The notes: a model not told the origin generated them from the letters alone. DNA of 64,000 nucleotides from Williamsia sterculiae (GCF_900156495.1 NZ_FTNT01000011.1:1-64000), one strand, 5' to 3'. Shown: positions 45,181 to 54,370, numbered from the stretch's first letter. A program made the numbers and translations.

Positions 45181-45374
45181 CGTCGGTGTGCTCCGGGGCG
45201 ATTCGGGTCCGGAGCACCGAGAGAGGGAATCCGGTGCGAGTCCGGAACTGCCCCGCAGCGGTGATCGGGAACGACGCGACAGAGGTGCACTGGCTCCGGC
45301 CGGGAAGCAGTCGCCGGTAGGTGGCATCGGGTGTCCGATGCCGTGCCCGAGAGTCCGAAGACCTGCCGCCGTTG
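45181..45374 (+). promoter_or_regulatory. Cobalamin (AdoCbl) riboswitch
   Basis: The conserved core elements appear in order: GAGAGGGAATCCGGTG near 45220, CGAGTCCGGAACTGCCCCGC near 45238, AGCGGTGA near 45258, ACAGAGGTGCACTGG, GCCGGGAAG, and the B12-box region CGAGAGTCCGAAGACCTGCC near 45349. The spacing agrees with the family. It precedes btuC by about 110 bases and would turn off the btuCDF operon when cobalamin is plentiful. Confidence 0.92.
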
Positions 45375-45486
45375 GCCGCGGCGGATGCTGCGGCCACTCA
45401 TCGGCCTCGTGGGACATGGTCGGTGCGGTGCCCTTGTCGTCGGCTGGCATCCGCACACCGGTCTCACACGACGAAGGGACCTGCGG

Positions 45487-46527
45487 ATGCGGTTGCGGCG
45501 TCTGCACGTCACTGCTCTGCTGACCGCCGGCACGGTGGTGCTCGCCGGTGTCGGCGTCCTCGGCCTGGTGGTCGGCAGTGTTCCCATTCCAGCAGGAGAC
45601 GCCCTGCACTACCTCTGGGCCGAGGTGAGCGGTGGGCGGATCGCCGCCTCCGAACTGCCCGGATACCGCATCGTCGTCGAGTCGCGTCTTCCGCGGGTGC
45701 TGACGGCGATGCTCGTGGGCGCGGGCCTGAGTGTGGTGGGGGTGGTGGTCCAGGCCATCGTGCGCAACGCCTTGGCCGACCCCTATGTACTCGGCATCTC
45801 CTCCGGTGCATCCGTCGGAGCCACCGCGGTCGTACTGTTCGGCGCACTCAGCGGTCTCGGTGTCTACGCGCTGCCCTCGGCGGCCTTCCTCGGGGCACTG
45901 GTCGCCACGGTCGTCGTGTTCGCACTGGCCCGTACCCCGTCGGGTCTCGAACCGCTACGCCTGGTGTTGACGGGCACCGCTCTGGGTTACGGCTTCTCGG
46001 CCGTGACCACCGTTCTGGTGTTCCTGGCCCCTGCCGGTGACGCCGCACGCAACGTGATGTTCTGGCTGTTGGGCAGCCTGGCCGCGGCGACGTGGCAGTC
46101 GGTCTGGCTGGTCGGGGTGGTGGTGAGCATTGCCACGGTTCTGGCCTTGTGCACTGCTCGTCATCTGAACGCGCTGTCGATGGGTGACGACGTCTCGGCC
46201 AGCGTCGGCATCGACGCGGGTCGCTTTCGACTGCTGCTCTTCGCGGGAACGGCCGTGGTCGTCGGAGTCATCGTGTCGGTGTGCGGCGCCATCGGTTTCG
46301 TCGGATTGATCATGCCGCACGTGACCCGACTCCTGGTGGGTGCCGACCACCGCCGAGTACTGCTCGTCTGTCCGGTACTCGGCGCGGTGTTCGTGGTCGT
46401 CGCCGACACTCTGTCACGCACCACGGTTCCGCCCTACGAACTGCCGATCGGCGCCATCACCGCGGCTGTCGGCGTTCCCGCTTTCGTGCTCCTGATGCGA
46501 CGACGGCGACGGGTGATGGCACCGTGA
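45487..46527 (+). CDS. btuC: Cobalamin ABC transporter permease (FecCD family)
   Basis: A 346-aa FecCD-type permease with about ten helices. Typical sequence includes ESRLPRVLTAMLVGAGLSVVGVVVQAIVRNALADPYVLGISSGASVGA, RNVMFWLLGSLAAATWQSV, and the end GAIGFVGLIMPHVTRLLVGADHRRVL. ATG 45487 is the first suitable start after the riboswitch; the frame extends further upstream only through riboswitch sequence. Forms an importer with BtuD and BtuF. The riboswitch makes vitamin B12 the probable substrate. Confidence 0.9.
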   Translation: MRLRRLHVTALLTAGTVVLAGVGVLGLVVGSVPIPAGDALHYLWAEVSGGRIAASELPGYRIVVESRLPRVLTAMLVGAGLSVVGVVVQAIVRNALADPYVLGISSGASVGATAVVLFGALSGLGVYALPSAAFLGALVATVVVFALARTPSGLEPLRLVLTGTALGYGFSAVTTVLVFLAPAGDAARNVMFWLLGSLAAATWQSVWLVGVVVSIATVLALCTARHLNALSMGDDVSASVGIDAGRFRLLLFAGTAVVVGVIVSVCGAIGFVGLIMPHVTRLLVGADHRRVLLVCPVLGAVFVVVADTLSRTTVPPYELPIGAITAAVGVPAFVLLMRRRRRVMAP

Positions 46528-47312
46528 ACACCCCCGCGCCCGCGGTCGACTACCGGGAGGTGACCGTTCGCCTCGGTCACGTCGACATCGTGACCGACAT
46601 CCACCTCTCGGTCGGCGAGGGACGATTCTTCGGGCTGATCGGGCCCAACGGGGGTGGCAAGTCGACGATCCTCCGATGCCTGTATCGCGCCCTGACCCCC
46701 GTCACCGGTGCGATCACGCTGAACGGCAGGGACGTTGCCGCGAGTTCGTTGCGGGCCAACGCACGCCATGTCGCTGCCTTGACGCAGTCGTCGGAGATGT
46801 TCCTGGACTTCACGGTCGAGGACGTCGTACGAACCGGCCGGCTCCCCCACACCGGCCTGTTGCGTTCGACAACCACCGACGACACATGGGTCTGCGATCA
46901 GGCGATGGACGAGGCCGGGGTCGGCGGGCTGCGCGGACGGCTGTTCAGCGAGCTCTCCGGCGGCGAGTCGCAACGGGTACTGATCGCGCGTGCCTTCGCT
47001 CAGCAGACCCCTGTCCTGGTTCTCGACGAACCGACCAATCATCTCGATGTCAGGCATCAGTACGCGGTACTCGAGGCGGCCCGCAACCGCGGTACGACGG
47101 TTATCGCCGCGTTGCACGACCTCAACGTCGCCGCCCGGTTCTGCACCGACCTGGCCGTGGTCGCGGGCGGCCGCGTCGTCCGCACGGGCACGCCCGCGGA
47201 CGTGCTGACCGCCGCGTCCATCGGGCAGTGGTTCGGGATCGGCTGTCACGTCGTCCGACATCCACGTCTGTCGGTTCCTCAGATCATCTTCGACGAAGGA
47301 TTGTCCCCATGA
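46524..47312 (+). CDS. btuD: Cobalamin ABC transporter ATP-binding protein
   Basis: A 262-aa FepC/BtuD-type ATPase. Walker A is GPNGGGKST, the Q-loop ALTQSSEMFLDFTVEDVV, the signature LSGGESQRVLIARAF, Walker B VLVLDEPTNHLD and the H-loop VIAALHDLNVAARF. The GTG start overlaps the btuC stop (GTGA) and the gene overlaps btuF by 4 nt. It drives the B12 importer. Confidence 0.9.
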   Translation: MNTPAPAVDYREVTVRLGHVDIVTDIHLSVGEGRFFGLIGPNGGGKSTILRCLYRALTPVTGAITLNGRDVAASSLRANARHVAALTQSSEMFLDFTVEDVVRTGRLPHTGLLRSTTTDDTWVCDQAMDEAGVGGLRGRLFSELSGGESQRVLIARAFAQQTPVLVLDEPTNHLDVRHQYAVLEAARNRGTTVIAALHDLNVAARFCTDLAVVAGGRVVRTGTPADVLTAASIGQWFGIGCHVVRHPRLSVPQIIFDEGLSP

Positions 47313-48325
47313 ACACGAGATCGACCATTCTCGCGGCCGCGGTGTATGTCGCGACGGTACTGACGGTATCCGCTTGTGGCGCAACGGTCTCCGAGCCCAG
47401 CAGGTCGTCGGGTGCGAGCACAGCCACGGTGACCAACTGTCATGCCCCGCTGACGGTTCCGGGAACGCCGACGCGGGCGATGACCAACGACACCGGCATC
47501 ACGGAGATGATGTTCGCGCTGGGTCTGCAAGCCAGGATGGTCGGTTACACCACGTACGACAGCAAGAAGATCGACATCGACAGCTCACCGTGGCGGTCGG
47601 ACTTCGGGAGTGTGCGGTCACTGGGAACCGCCTTCACCCGTGAGGTGGTGCAGCATGCCGACCCCGATTTCGTGTTCGCCGGATGGAACTACGGATTCAA
47701 GGAGTCCACGGGCGTCACGCCCGACTGGATCCGCAGCATCGGGGCCACGCCCTACCAACTCACCGAGGCCTGTCGGCAACCCGGGACCACCCGTCGCGGC
47801 ATCGAGCGTCCGCTGGATGCGCTCTACGACGACCTCACCAATCTGGGCACCATCTTCGGGGTGCGGGCTCGGGCGACGACGCTGGTGCAGACCTACCGTG
47901 CGGAGGTCGCACGGGCGGCCGCGTCGGCACCGACCAAGGACGGACGCGCGCGGGTGCTCGTGTTCGACAGCGCCGACCCGGCGCCGTTCACCGCCGGTCA
48001 CAACGCGGCCCCCGACGAGATCATCTCGCAGGCCGGGGGCGACAACGTGTTCGCCGACCTCGACGATTCGTGGACCTCGGTGTCGTGGGAGGCCGCGGCG
48101 CGGGACGACCCGCAGGTGATCGTCATCGTGGACTATCCGACCGGACCGTCGAACACGGTGCAGTCGAAGATCGACACGCTGCGCGCACAGCCGCTCATGT
48201 CGCAGACCACCGCGGTCCGACAGGGAAACATCGTCGCGTTTCCCTACGCGGCACTGGTGGAGAGCCCGCGGAACCCGGCCACCATCACAGCGCTTGCCCA
48301 ATATCTCCGCAGCAAGGGTTTCTGA
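47309..48325 (+). CDS. btuF: Cobalamin-binding lipoprotein
   Basis: A 338-aa lipoprotein. The lipobox LTVSAC gives a lipidated Cys near residue 23. The mature part belongs to the FecB/TroA-like class III binding proteins: RAMTNDTGITEMMFALGLQARMVGYT, LGTAFTREVVQHADPDFVFAGWNYGFK, TLVQTYRAEVARAA, and NVFADLDDSWTSVSWEAAARDDPQVIVIVDY. It is the last gene of the riboswitch-controlled operon and would deliver B12 to BtuCD. Confidence 0.88.
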   Translation: MNTRSTILAAAVYVATVLTVSACGATVSEPSRSSGASTATVTNCHAPLTVPGTPTRAMTNDTGITEMMFALGLQARMVGYTTYDSKKIDIDSSPWRSDFGSVRSLGTAFTREVVQHADPDFVFAGWNYGFKESTGVTPDWIRSIGATPYQLTEACRQPGTTRRGIERPLDALYDDLTNLGTIFGVRARATTLVQTYRAEVARAAASAPTKDGRARVLVFDSADPAPFTAGHNAAPDEIISQAGGDNVFADLDDSWTSVSWEAAARDDPQVIVIVDYPTGPSNTVQSKIDTLRAQPLMSQTTAVRQGNIVAFPYAALVESPRNPATITALAQYLRSKGF

Positions 48326-48343
48326 CAGGTACGCCTATCCTTA
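48325..48343 (+). promoter_or_regulatory. IdeR/DtxR-like iron box
   Basis: ACAGGTACGCCTATCCTTA fits the 19-base consensus TWAGGTWAGSCTWACCTWA at about 15 positions. It overlaps the btuF stop and lies about 47 bases before the lipoprotein gene at 48390, which is of siderophore-binding type. Iron repression of that gene is predicted. Confidence 0.6.
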
Positions 48344-48389
48344 TCTGCGTCCATCTCCTACAGTCGGACCGGGACAAACGGAGGTGTTG

Positions 48390-49379
48390 ATGCGGAGACC
48401 AGTTCTCGGGATCCTGGTGTTGTTCGGTGTGCTGAGCGTGGCTCTCGCGGGGTGTCAGGCCCCCGCCGGCGACGACGGCGGTGCGTCCGGTCCGGCGGTC
48501 ACCGTGTCCGGCAAGCTGGGCACGGCCACGATCGCCGGCAAGCCGAAGCGGGTCGTGGCGATGTCGTGGACCGATGCCGACTTCCCCCTGGCCCTGGGTA
48601 TCAAACCCGTCGGGATGGCCCGCGTACCCACCCGGGAGGACGGAATCCAGCCGTGGACCAAAGAGGCGCTGGGTGCCACGCAGCCAACGCTGTTCGACGT
48701 CAACAAGGGCGATCCGATCGATCAGGTCGCCGCACTCAAACCGGATCTGATCGTCGCGACCAAGGATTACAACCTCAAGGACAGTTACGACCGATTGTCC
48801 AAGTTGGCGCCGGTCATCAGCTATGACACCGCACCGAATTCCGATTCCTGGCAGGACAGTCTGACCAAGGTCGGCACCGCGACCGGCAAGTCGGATCAGG
48901 CCGAGGCCGCGATCGCCGCAACCGACAAACGCATCGCCGATGCCGCCAAGGCGAATCCCGACCTTGCCGGTAAGACCTTCAGTTTCGGCGTGCAGCCCGG
49001 GAAAGAATCTCTGTACGTGGTCAATTCGACCGACGACGTCACCGCCCGACTGCTGGTGGCGCTGGGCATGCGGTTGAACCCGACGGTCACGTCGTTGCCG
49101 ACGTCGTCGATTCCCGGTCGCGCGCAACTCAGCTACGAGAACCTGCAGGCGATGGACGCCGATGTGGTACTCGTCACCGGCACCGGATCGACGTTGGCGA
49201 ACTTCTCCGAGAACCCGGTCGCCAAGAGTCTGAACGCCGTTCGCCGCGGCGCCTACATCCCACTCCAGCCCACTCCGGCGCAGGCGATGGCCTTCCCGTC
49301 GTCGGAGAGTCTGGACTGGGTGCTCGACACCGTGGTGCCCCAGTTGGTGACTGCCGCGAAACGCCCTGCTCAGCCGTGA
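48390..49379 (+). CDS. Iron-siderophore ABC transporter substrate-binding lipoprotein
   Basis: A 329-aa lipoprotein. The lipobox LSVALAGCQ predicts lipidation near residue 22. The FecB/FhuD-type fold follows: GTATIAGKPKRVVAMSWTDADFPLALGIKPVGMAR, AALKPDLIVATKDYNLKDSYDRLSKLAPVISY, the long middle helix, and the end LQAMDADVVLVTGTGST. No permease or ATPase genes accompany it, so it must share components encoded elsewhere. An IdeR-like box precedes it. Confidence 0.88.
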   Translation: MRRPVLGILVLFGVLSVALAGCQAPAGDDGGASGPAVTVSGKLGTATIAGKPKRVVAMSWTDADFPLALGIKPVGMARVPTREDGIQPWTKEALGATQPTLFDVNKGDPIDQVAALKPDLIVATKDYNLKDSYDRLSKLAPVISYDTAPNSDSWQDSLTKVGTATGKSDQAEAAIAATDKRIADAAKANPDLAGKTFSFGVQPGKESLYVVNSTDDVTARLLVALGMRLNPTVTSLPTSSIPGRAQLSYENLQAMDADVVLVTGTGSTLANFSENPVAKSLNAVRRGAYIPLQPTPAQAMAFPSSESLDWVLDTVVPQLVTAAKRPAQP

Positions 49380-49389
49380 GCATCAGTAC

Positions 49390-50454
49390 TCACAGTGGTG
49401 ACGCCGAGGTGGGCTGTCGTACGTAGAGCACCGCGTCGAACCCTGCCGCGTGAGGTCGCAGCGGTGAGTCCCGCCGCAGGTCGATGAGTATCGGTCCGTT
49501 CTCCGATGCCGGTAGCCACCGTGCGACTGCCGAGCTCAGCCGCGCGGTGTCCCGACTGGCGCGCGAGTCGGTCCCATCACCCCAGGCCGCGGCGACGAGT
49601 ACCGCACGGTCACCGTGTGCGGCGCGGATGGCGTGGCCCAGCGACACCGGGTTGTGCGGTTCCAGGTGTGAAACCTGCTCGAAGACCATCACCTTCCGCG
49701 GTGCGCACAGCCGGTTCAGCGTCCAGCGGAGGTTCTCGAACTGCGCGGCGTCGCGGATGCCCATCGACCATGTCGTGGGGTCGTGACGGAAGTTGGCGTC
49801 GTGGTGCGCGGCGATCGCACACTGCCGTAGTGCGATCGCGACGTCCGGATCGTGGGGGTCGAGGGATGCGAGCACCTCGGTGAGCTCGGTGATGACCGCG
49901 GTGATCGTGTCCGCTTGTCTCCCGGTGAGTCGTCGGTAATCGTCGGCGGTGAACAGCGGCAGCAGCGGCGCCACCTCGGTGCGCGCCCCGAGCGCCCGCG
50001 GCGAGATTCGCGCTGCCACCGCAAGCGCCTGACCGAGCCCGATGTGAGCGCGCGCGAATCGTCCGAACCGACCACCGCACATGTCGATCCCGACGAATCG
50101 CACCGCATCGGCGGGACGACGGCGGTTGTGGGCGTACATCCACTCGAGCAGATCCCTGTTCTGCGTCAGCGGCCGATCGTTCCAGATCCACATGCAATGC
50201 GTCGCCTCCGACAACGTCACGGCCGCATCATCGTCGAGGTACCGCTGGGTGACCAGCCCATCCGTGAAGCCGGTTTCGGCGGCCAGCACCTCGACACCGT
50301 GGTTCTGTACGAGCGCCCGGAACGCGATGTTCCGGGCGTCGAGAAACTCGGAGGTCCGGTGCGGACCCTCTGACCAGCCCACGACCGTGGCATCGGAGCA
50401 CAGATCGTCCAGCAACCCGTCACGGATCGCCGCGTCCTCCCAAGGTGTCGACAA
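49390..50454 (-). CDS. Erythromycin esterase family protein
   Basis: A 354-aa protein of the EreA/EreB-like family. Recognised segments are VGWSEGPHRTSEFLDARNIAFRAL (the Glu and His region near residue 30), LVQNHGVEVLAAETGFTDG, LEWMYAHNRRRPADAVRFVGIDMC, and RKVMVFEQVSHLEPHNPVSLGHAIR (His region of the active site). EreA hydrolyses the macrolide lactone, but most homologues in soil actinobacteria have other, often unknown, substrates; succinoglycan-biosynthesis-linked members exist. It is convergent with the iron-binding lipoprotein gene. Confidence 0.75.
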   Translation of the reverse strand: MSTPWEDAAIRDGLLDDLCSDATVVGWSEGPHRTSEFLDARNIAFRALVQNHGVEVLAAETGFTDGLVTQRYLDDDAAVTLSEATHCMWIWNDRPLTQNRDLLEWMYAHNRRRPADAVRFVGIDMCGGRFGRFARAHIGLGQALAVAARISPRALGARTEVAPLLPLFTADDYRRLTGRQADTITAVITELTEVLASLDPHDPDVAIALRQCAIAAHHDANFRHDPTTWSMGIRDAAQFENLRWTLNRLCAPRKVMVFEQVSHLEPHNPVSLGHAIRAAHGDRAVLVAAAWGDGTDSRASRDTARLSSAVARWLPASENGPILIDLRRDSPLRPHAAGFDAVLYVRQPTSASPL

Positions 50455-50460
50455 CAGCAG

Positions 50461-51171
50461 TCAGCCCATGAGTGCCGAGACCGCCGCCGCGACGATGACC
50501 GTGTTGAAGACGAAGGCGATGGTGGCAGCGACGGTGACGGTCCGCCGCATGGCTTTCGACGTCACAGTGACGTCGGTGGCACCGAATGTCGTCATCACCG
50601 CGAACGCGAAGTAGATGTAATCGCTCCAACCTGGATTGGAGTCGTCGGGGAAATCCAGGCTGGCGCCACGGTCGACGATGTTGTCGGCCATGAAGGTCAC
50701 CGAATAGGAACACACCACCGTGCTCCACGAGACGACCAGCAATACGACGGCGATCAGCGCGCGCCAGCCATGGCTGAGTCCACTGTTGCCGTTTCCCGGG
50801 AGCCACACGGTGGCCACCACCAGGGCCAATGCCGCCGCGCCGATCGAGATGCCCGGCCCGGGCGCGGTACCGAGCACATATCGCTCGACGAAGTTGCCGC
50901 GCTCTTCGCGGTCGGCCCACTGCTCCAGATTCGAATCCGTCGCCTGCGAGAAAGTGATCGCCGTGATGACGACGTAGGCCGCCAGGTAGCAGATCAGCGT
51001 CACCACCAGCGAGTCGGTGACCGAGATCGTCGTCACCGGCCGCACCGCCAAGCCCAAGACGACGCCGGCCGCCACGGCGAGAACGAGGGCCACCGTCGTC
51101 CGACGGTGTTCGGAGAGCCAGCGCGACCCGGGTACGGCCGTACCGGACGAACCGGAGGCGTCGCTGCTCAC
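50461..51171 (-). CDS. DUF1345 membrane protein
   Basis: A 236-aa protein with five or so helices. DUF1345 marks are LSEHRRTTVALVLAVAAGVV at the start and a C-terminal SDYIYFAFAVMTTFGATDVTVTSKAMRR, close to the pore-like loop of ion channels (YFAF...TFGATDV). The family is annotated as putative membrane proteins of unknown function. GTG 51171, preceded by GGGAG, is chosen as start; the frame is open further upstream. Confidence 0.8.
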   Translation of the reverse strand: MSSDASGSSGTAVPGSRWLSEHRRTTVALVLAVAAGVVLGLAVRPVTTISVTDSLVVTLICYLAAYVVITAITFSQATDSNLEQWADREERGNFVERYVLGTAPGPGISIGAAALALVVATVWLPGNGNSGLSHGWRALIAVVLLVVSWSTVVCSYSVTFMADNIVDRGASLDFPDDSNPGWSDYIYFAFAVMTTFGATDVTVTSKAMRRTVTVAATIAFVFNTVIVAAAVSALMG

Positions 51172-51214
51172 CTCGCTCCCGTCGCCACCGGAGGAAGGGT
51201 TCGACGGGGCCGGG

Positions 51215-51421
51215 TCACTCCTGTTCCTCGCGATTGGGCCGAGTCTCCTCGGTCCAGCCGCGGCCGTCGTGACGACGTTCGATCGTCGGGTCGTGCAGGT
51301 CCGGGTACCACCCCTCGGGAATCGGGGGTGGCTTCTGTTGGGAATACCGCCAGAGGCCGACCGCGGCACCCAGCGCGATGAGCACGGCGATGATCAGGAC
51401 GACGATGATCCAGGTCGGCAT
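51215..51421 (-). CDS. Small single-pass membrane protein (DUF2510-like C-terminus)
   Basis: A 68-aa protein: one helix (WIIVVLIIAVLIALGAAVGLW) then a cytosolic tail with PEGWYPDLHDPTIERRHDGRGWTEE, which resembles the DUF2510 motif (GWYPDP and WDG-type Trp). Start ATG 51421 or 51430. It is followed by the DUF1345 gene in the same direction. Role unknown. Confidence 0.6.
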   Translation of the reverse strand: MPTWIIVVLIIAVLIALGAAVGLWRYSQQKPPPIPEGWYPDLHDPTIERRHDGRGWTEETRPNREEQE

Positions 51422-51503
51422 GGGCCTCATTATGTGCGACGCCCAGCGGTCGGTCCATCACCCGCCCCGGATGGTGGACCAACCGACGTGCGATCGGGAA
51501 TCG

Positions 51504-52319
51504 TCAGATGCGAGCCGGCGCCGAGATGTTCGCCGGAGAACTGGTCTTCACCGGCGTACGGCGTCTGCCGATCACCACGCTGAACACCGCCGCCATGACC
51601 ACCCAGAGCACCAGCTGTACGCCGATCGCATGAAGCCGGAAGTCGGCCAGCGTCTCCGCCGGGAAGCCCGGGAACACGATGTCACCGGACGGTACGGTCA
51701 GCGGCCGTGGCACCTCGTCGAAACGTGGGAGCAGCGCGGCCGCGACCGCGACCACGGCCGTGTATCCGACCGCAGCACACGTCGCGGCCAGCAGGCCGTT
51801 GATCCGCGCCCTCAGCAACACCGCCGCCGTCACCGCGACCACCATCGCGATCACCGACACCACGGTGATGCCGAGATACGCGCCCGAACGGGCGTCGATG
51901 GTGTCGCCGTCGCCGACCGAGGGCGGGTTGGCCGGGTACACCGCGAACGGTGTCAGATATACAGCGACGAACAGGGCGGCAGCTGTCGCCGCGGCAACCC
52001 AGCGGGCATCGGTAGCGGGATACCGTTTGCCGAGGTAGGACCACAGCAAGGTGAACGCCACGGCGAACACCGCCCCCATGGCTGCAGCGAAGACGATCGT
52101 GCCCACCCCGGCTCCCACGTTCTCCTGTACGGCTCGGCTGAACACCTCGTGGTCGTGTTCATGTGCGCCGCTCAGGGCAGCGGCCGCGTGCGATCGGCCC
52201 CCCTCGTAGGCGATGGCCGTCCGCACCTGCGGCTCGACGAAGAGTCGGGCGTAGCAGAACGACACGATGCCGGCGACGAGTCCGGCCAGCAGTCCGGCGG
52301 CGATGTTCCTCTTCTCCAT
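51504..52319 (-). CDS. cbtA: Cobalt transporter subunit CbtA
   Basis: A 271-aa protein with six or so helices. CbtA family sequence includes AAGLLAGLVAGIVSFCYARLFVEPQV at the N-terminus, a His/Asp-rich loop (GAHEHDHEVFSRAVQENVGAG), RWVAAATAAALFVAVYLTPF and YPANPPSVGDGDTID. It is predicted to import cobalt with CbtB. Its position directly after nitrile hydratase genes suggests a dedicated cobalt supply for the cobalt-type enzyme. ATG 52319 starts at MEKRNIAAG. Confidence 0.85.
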   Translation of the reverse strand: MEKRNIAAGLLAGLVAGIVSFCYARLFVEPQVRTAIAYEGGRSHAAAALSGAHEHDHEVFSRAVQENVGAGVGTIVFAAAMGAVFAVAFTLLWSYLGKRYPATDARWVAAATAAALFVAVYLTPFAVYPANPPSVGDGDTIDARSGAYLGITVVSVIAMVVAVTAAVLLRARINGLLAATCAAVGYTAVVAVAAALLPRFDEVPRPLTVPSGDIVFPGFPAETLADFRLHAIGVQLVLWVVMAAVFSVVIGRRRTPVKTSSPANISAPARI

Positions 52320-52330
52320 GGCGGTATCCC

Positions 52331-52558
52331 TCAGTGGCAGGGGAAACCGAGGAAATGGCGGGCGTCGTGGACGAATTCGTGGACATGGGTGTCCTGTCCG
52401 AACACCGACACCGCGCCCTGGTCGTAGCCGACGAAGTAGTAGGCCATCGCCGCGAAGACGACGGTGAGGCTGAGCCACAACGCCGCGGTCGCGACGTCGA
52501 GGTCGGCTACTGCCCATTCACGCTGCGCGGTACGCGCAACCGGATCGGTCATGGTCAT
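52331..52558 (-). CDS. cbtB: Cobalt transporter subunit CbtB
   Basis: A 75-aa protein with one helix (WLSLTVVFAAMAYYFVGYD) and the His-rich motif THVHEFVHDARHFLGFPCH at the C-terminus, the metal-binding signature of CbtB. Three ATGs (52564, 52558, 52552) are possible; 52558 has the best spacing from AGGAGA. It is the partner of CbtA, 11 bases upstream of it. Confidence 0.85.
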   Translation of the reverse strand: MTMTDPVARTAQREWAVADLDVATAALWLSLTVVFAAMAYYFVGYDQGAVSVFGQDTHVHEFVHDARHFLGFPCH

Positions 52559-52598
52559 GGTCATTCTCCTGATCGGGGTTGTCTGGTGCACCGTTCGC

Positions 52599-53015
52599 TC
52601 ACGCGGCGCGGCGCGGATCCACTGCTACGGGTTCGAGGACTGCCCTGTGGTGGTTGCGATTCGGCGGGGTCGCGAGAACGTCCGCGGTGCGGTCGGCGAG
52701 TGTGGCGGCGTCCAGCGCACCAGAATCAGCCAACACCCGTTCCAGCGCCGCGACCCAGTGTTCGTAGTAGGACCACGACTCGTCGTCGAGTCGTGTTGCC
52801 CTCGAGTCCCACTCGGCGATCGAGTCGATCAGCGCGCCCTGGAACTGTTCCCACTGATAGTGGCCGGCCTTGTGCGCGGTCACGGCGAGCGCAAATGCTC
52901 TAATCTCCCAGGGACTGTCGAAGGAGAGCTCGTCGGGACGCCCTCCGGGCAGGTCACACACCAGATCCTCGACGGCGTCGCGCTGCGGGTTCACCGGCGT
53001 TGCCACGTCACTCAT
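52599..53015 (-). CDS. Nitrile hydratase accessory/activator protein
   Basis: A 138-aa protein homologous to the N-terminal part of the nitrile hydratase beta subunit (LSFDSPWEIRAFALAVTAHKAGHYQWEQFQGALIDSIAEW, then YYEHWVAALERVLADSGAL). Such P14K/NhlE-type activators deliver cobalt to the alpha subunit by swapping complexes. It begins with ATG 53015 (AGGAGG ahead of it) that shares its first base with the last base of the alpha-subunit stop (TGATG). Confidence 0.85.
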   Translation of the reverse strand: MSDVATPVNPQRDAVEDLVCDLPGGRPDELSFDSPWEIRAFALAVTAHKAGHYQWEQFQGALIDSIAEWDSRATRLDDESWSYYEHWVAALERVLADSGALDAATLADRTADVLATPPNRNHHRAVLEPVAVDPRRAA

Positions 53016-53614
53016 CACGCGACCTCCTTGACCGGCCCGACACCGATCATCGAGTCGCGGGTCACCAGCTCGGCGAGTTGATCCTCGGACCATCCCCCGG
53101 TACCTGCGGGACGCTGCGGCAGGACCCAGTAGCGCATCTCCGAACTGGAATCCCAGATGCGGATCTCGCGGTCGTCGGACACCGCGAAGCCGAAGTCCTC
53201 GGAGAGGACCTTGCGCGGTTCACGCACGATCCTGGCCCGGTACTGCGGATCCTTGTACCAGTTGGGCGGGAGTCCCAACACCGGCCACGGGTAGCAAGAG
53301 CAGAGAGTGCAGACGATCGCGTGGTGCACCTCGTCGGTGTCCTCGAGTACCACCATGTCCTCGCCCTGGAGACCGCCTATGCCGAGCTCCTTGCAGGCCT
53401 CGGTGGCGTCGTCGAGCAGCCGGGTACGGAAGTCCGGGTCCGCCCATGCCTTGGCCACCACCTTCGCTCCCAGCTGGGGACCCACCTCGTTCTCGTAGAT
53501 GTCGACGATGTGATCGACCATCGAGGTGGTCATCACCCCGCGTTCGATGAGCATGGACTCCAGGGCCTTGACGCGCGCCGCGATCTCCTCCTGGCTCGAC
53601 ACTCCGGTACTCAT
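53015..53614 (-). CDS. nthA: Nitrile hydratase subunit alpha, cobalt type
   Basis: A 199-aa catalytic subunit that hydrates nitriles to amides. The metal-binding motif is [21 protein letters not shown]; the Thr between the first two Cys residues marks the cobalt type rather than the iron type. Other family segments are [29 protein letters not shown] and [16 protein letters not shown] 53614 overlaps the beta-subunit stop by 4 nt. The downstream cobalt transporters agree with the motif. Confidence 0.95.
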   Translation of the reverse strand: MSTGVSSQEEIAARVKALESMLIERGVMTTSMVDHIVDIYENEVGPQLGAKVVAKAWADPDFRTRLLDDATEACKELGIGGLQGEDMVVLEDTDEVHHAIVCTLCSCYPWPVLGLPPNWYKDPQYRARIVREPRKVLSEDFGFAVSDDREIRIWDSSSEMRYWVLPQRPAGTGGWSEDQLAELVTRDSMIGVGPVKEVA

Positions 53615-54318
53615 GCGTTCGCTCCTTCTGTTGCGGAAACCAGTTCGATGTAGGGGTCCCAGACGTCGAAGTAGACCGAGCCCTTGGGGTCCGCGTACTC
53701 GGGACCCCACAGTTCGTCACTGGTGAACTTGACGGTGTAGACGTGTTCGGGGTTCTCCCCGAGGCCGTTGCCTGCCGCGTCCGGGTAGATGAACGAACCA
53801 CGATGGGCCGACACGGTGCCGGTCCTGCCGCGGATGTAGCGGGCCCGCCGGGTGTGCCCATGCGGGCTGTCATCACGCACCCGCACCACGTCACCGACCG
53901 AGAATCGCGGTTGCTTGTCCGTCGCTCGCTGTGCGGGGGCGCCTGCCGGGACCACCGCGTCGACGAAGTCGATGAGCTCCTGGTTCTGTTCGTGATCGGG
54001 TAGTGGCGCGTCCGGATTGTCGAGGTAGTACCGAGTCCGCCGATCGAGTTCATCCGGATCGATGGCGCCTGCGGCCACCGCGTGGTCCTCGATGGTGTGC
54101 AACCAGTGTTCGTAGTACGGCGACTGCAAGTAGGTCGCCGGGTCGATCTTCTCGATACCGTGACGAAACGAGTCGAGCCCGAAGTAACCGGCCCGGAAGC
54201 ACGCCGAGAACATCGTGAACATCGGTTTCTCCCACTCGGCGCGGAAGATGGGTTCGCTCTCGGGTGGGTCGACGGGACCCAGCCCATCGGTGCCGCCGAG
54301 GTCGAAGACGCCGTTCAT
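53611..54318 (-). CDS. nthB: Nitrile hydratase subunit beta
   Basis: A 235-aa subunit. The start [34 protein letters not shown] is typical. The middle includes [38 protein letters not shown], and the SH3-like C-terminal domain has [33 protein letters not shown]. In this gene order (beta before alpha) it agrees with the cobalt-type clusters of Rhodococcus rhodochrous J1. Confidence 0.95.
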   Translation of the reverse strand: MNGVFDLGGTDGLGPVDPPESEPIFRAEWEKPMFTMFSACFRAGYFGLDSFRHGIEKIDPATYLQSPYYEHWLHTIEDHAVAAGAIDPDELDRRTRYYLDNPDAPLPDHEQNQELIDFVDAVVPAGAPAQRATDKQPRFSVGDVVRVRDDSPHGHTRRARYIRGRTGTVSAHRGSFIYPDAAGNGLGENPEHVYTVKFTSDELWGPEYADPKGSVYFDVWDPYIELVSATEGANA

Positions 54319-54370
54319 ACGTTGCTCCTCATTACAGGTGATGTGATGACCCGACCGTTCGTGTTGCGAC

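Noticed and set aside
50569-50583. CGTCACAGTGACG palindrome as a third copy of the accessory-region site
   Set aside because: It lies within the conserved coding sequence of the DUF1345 gene, where the codons explain it.
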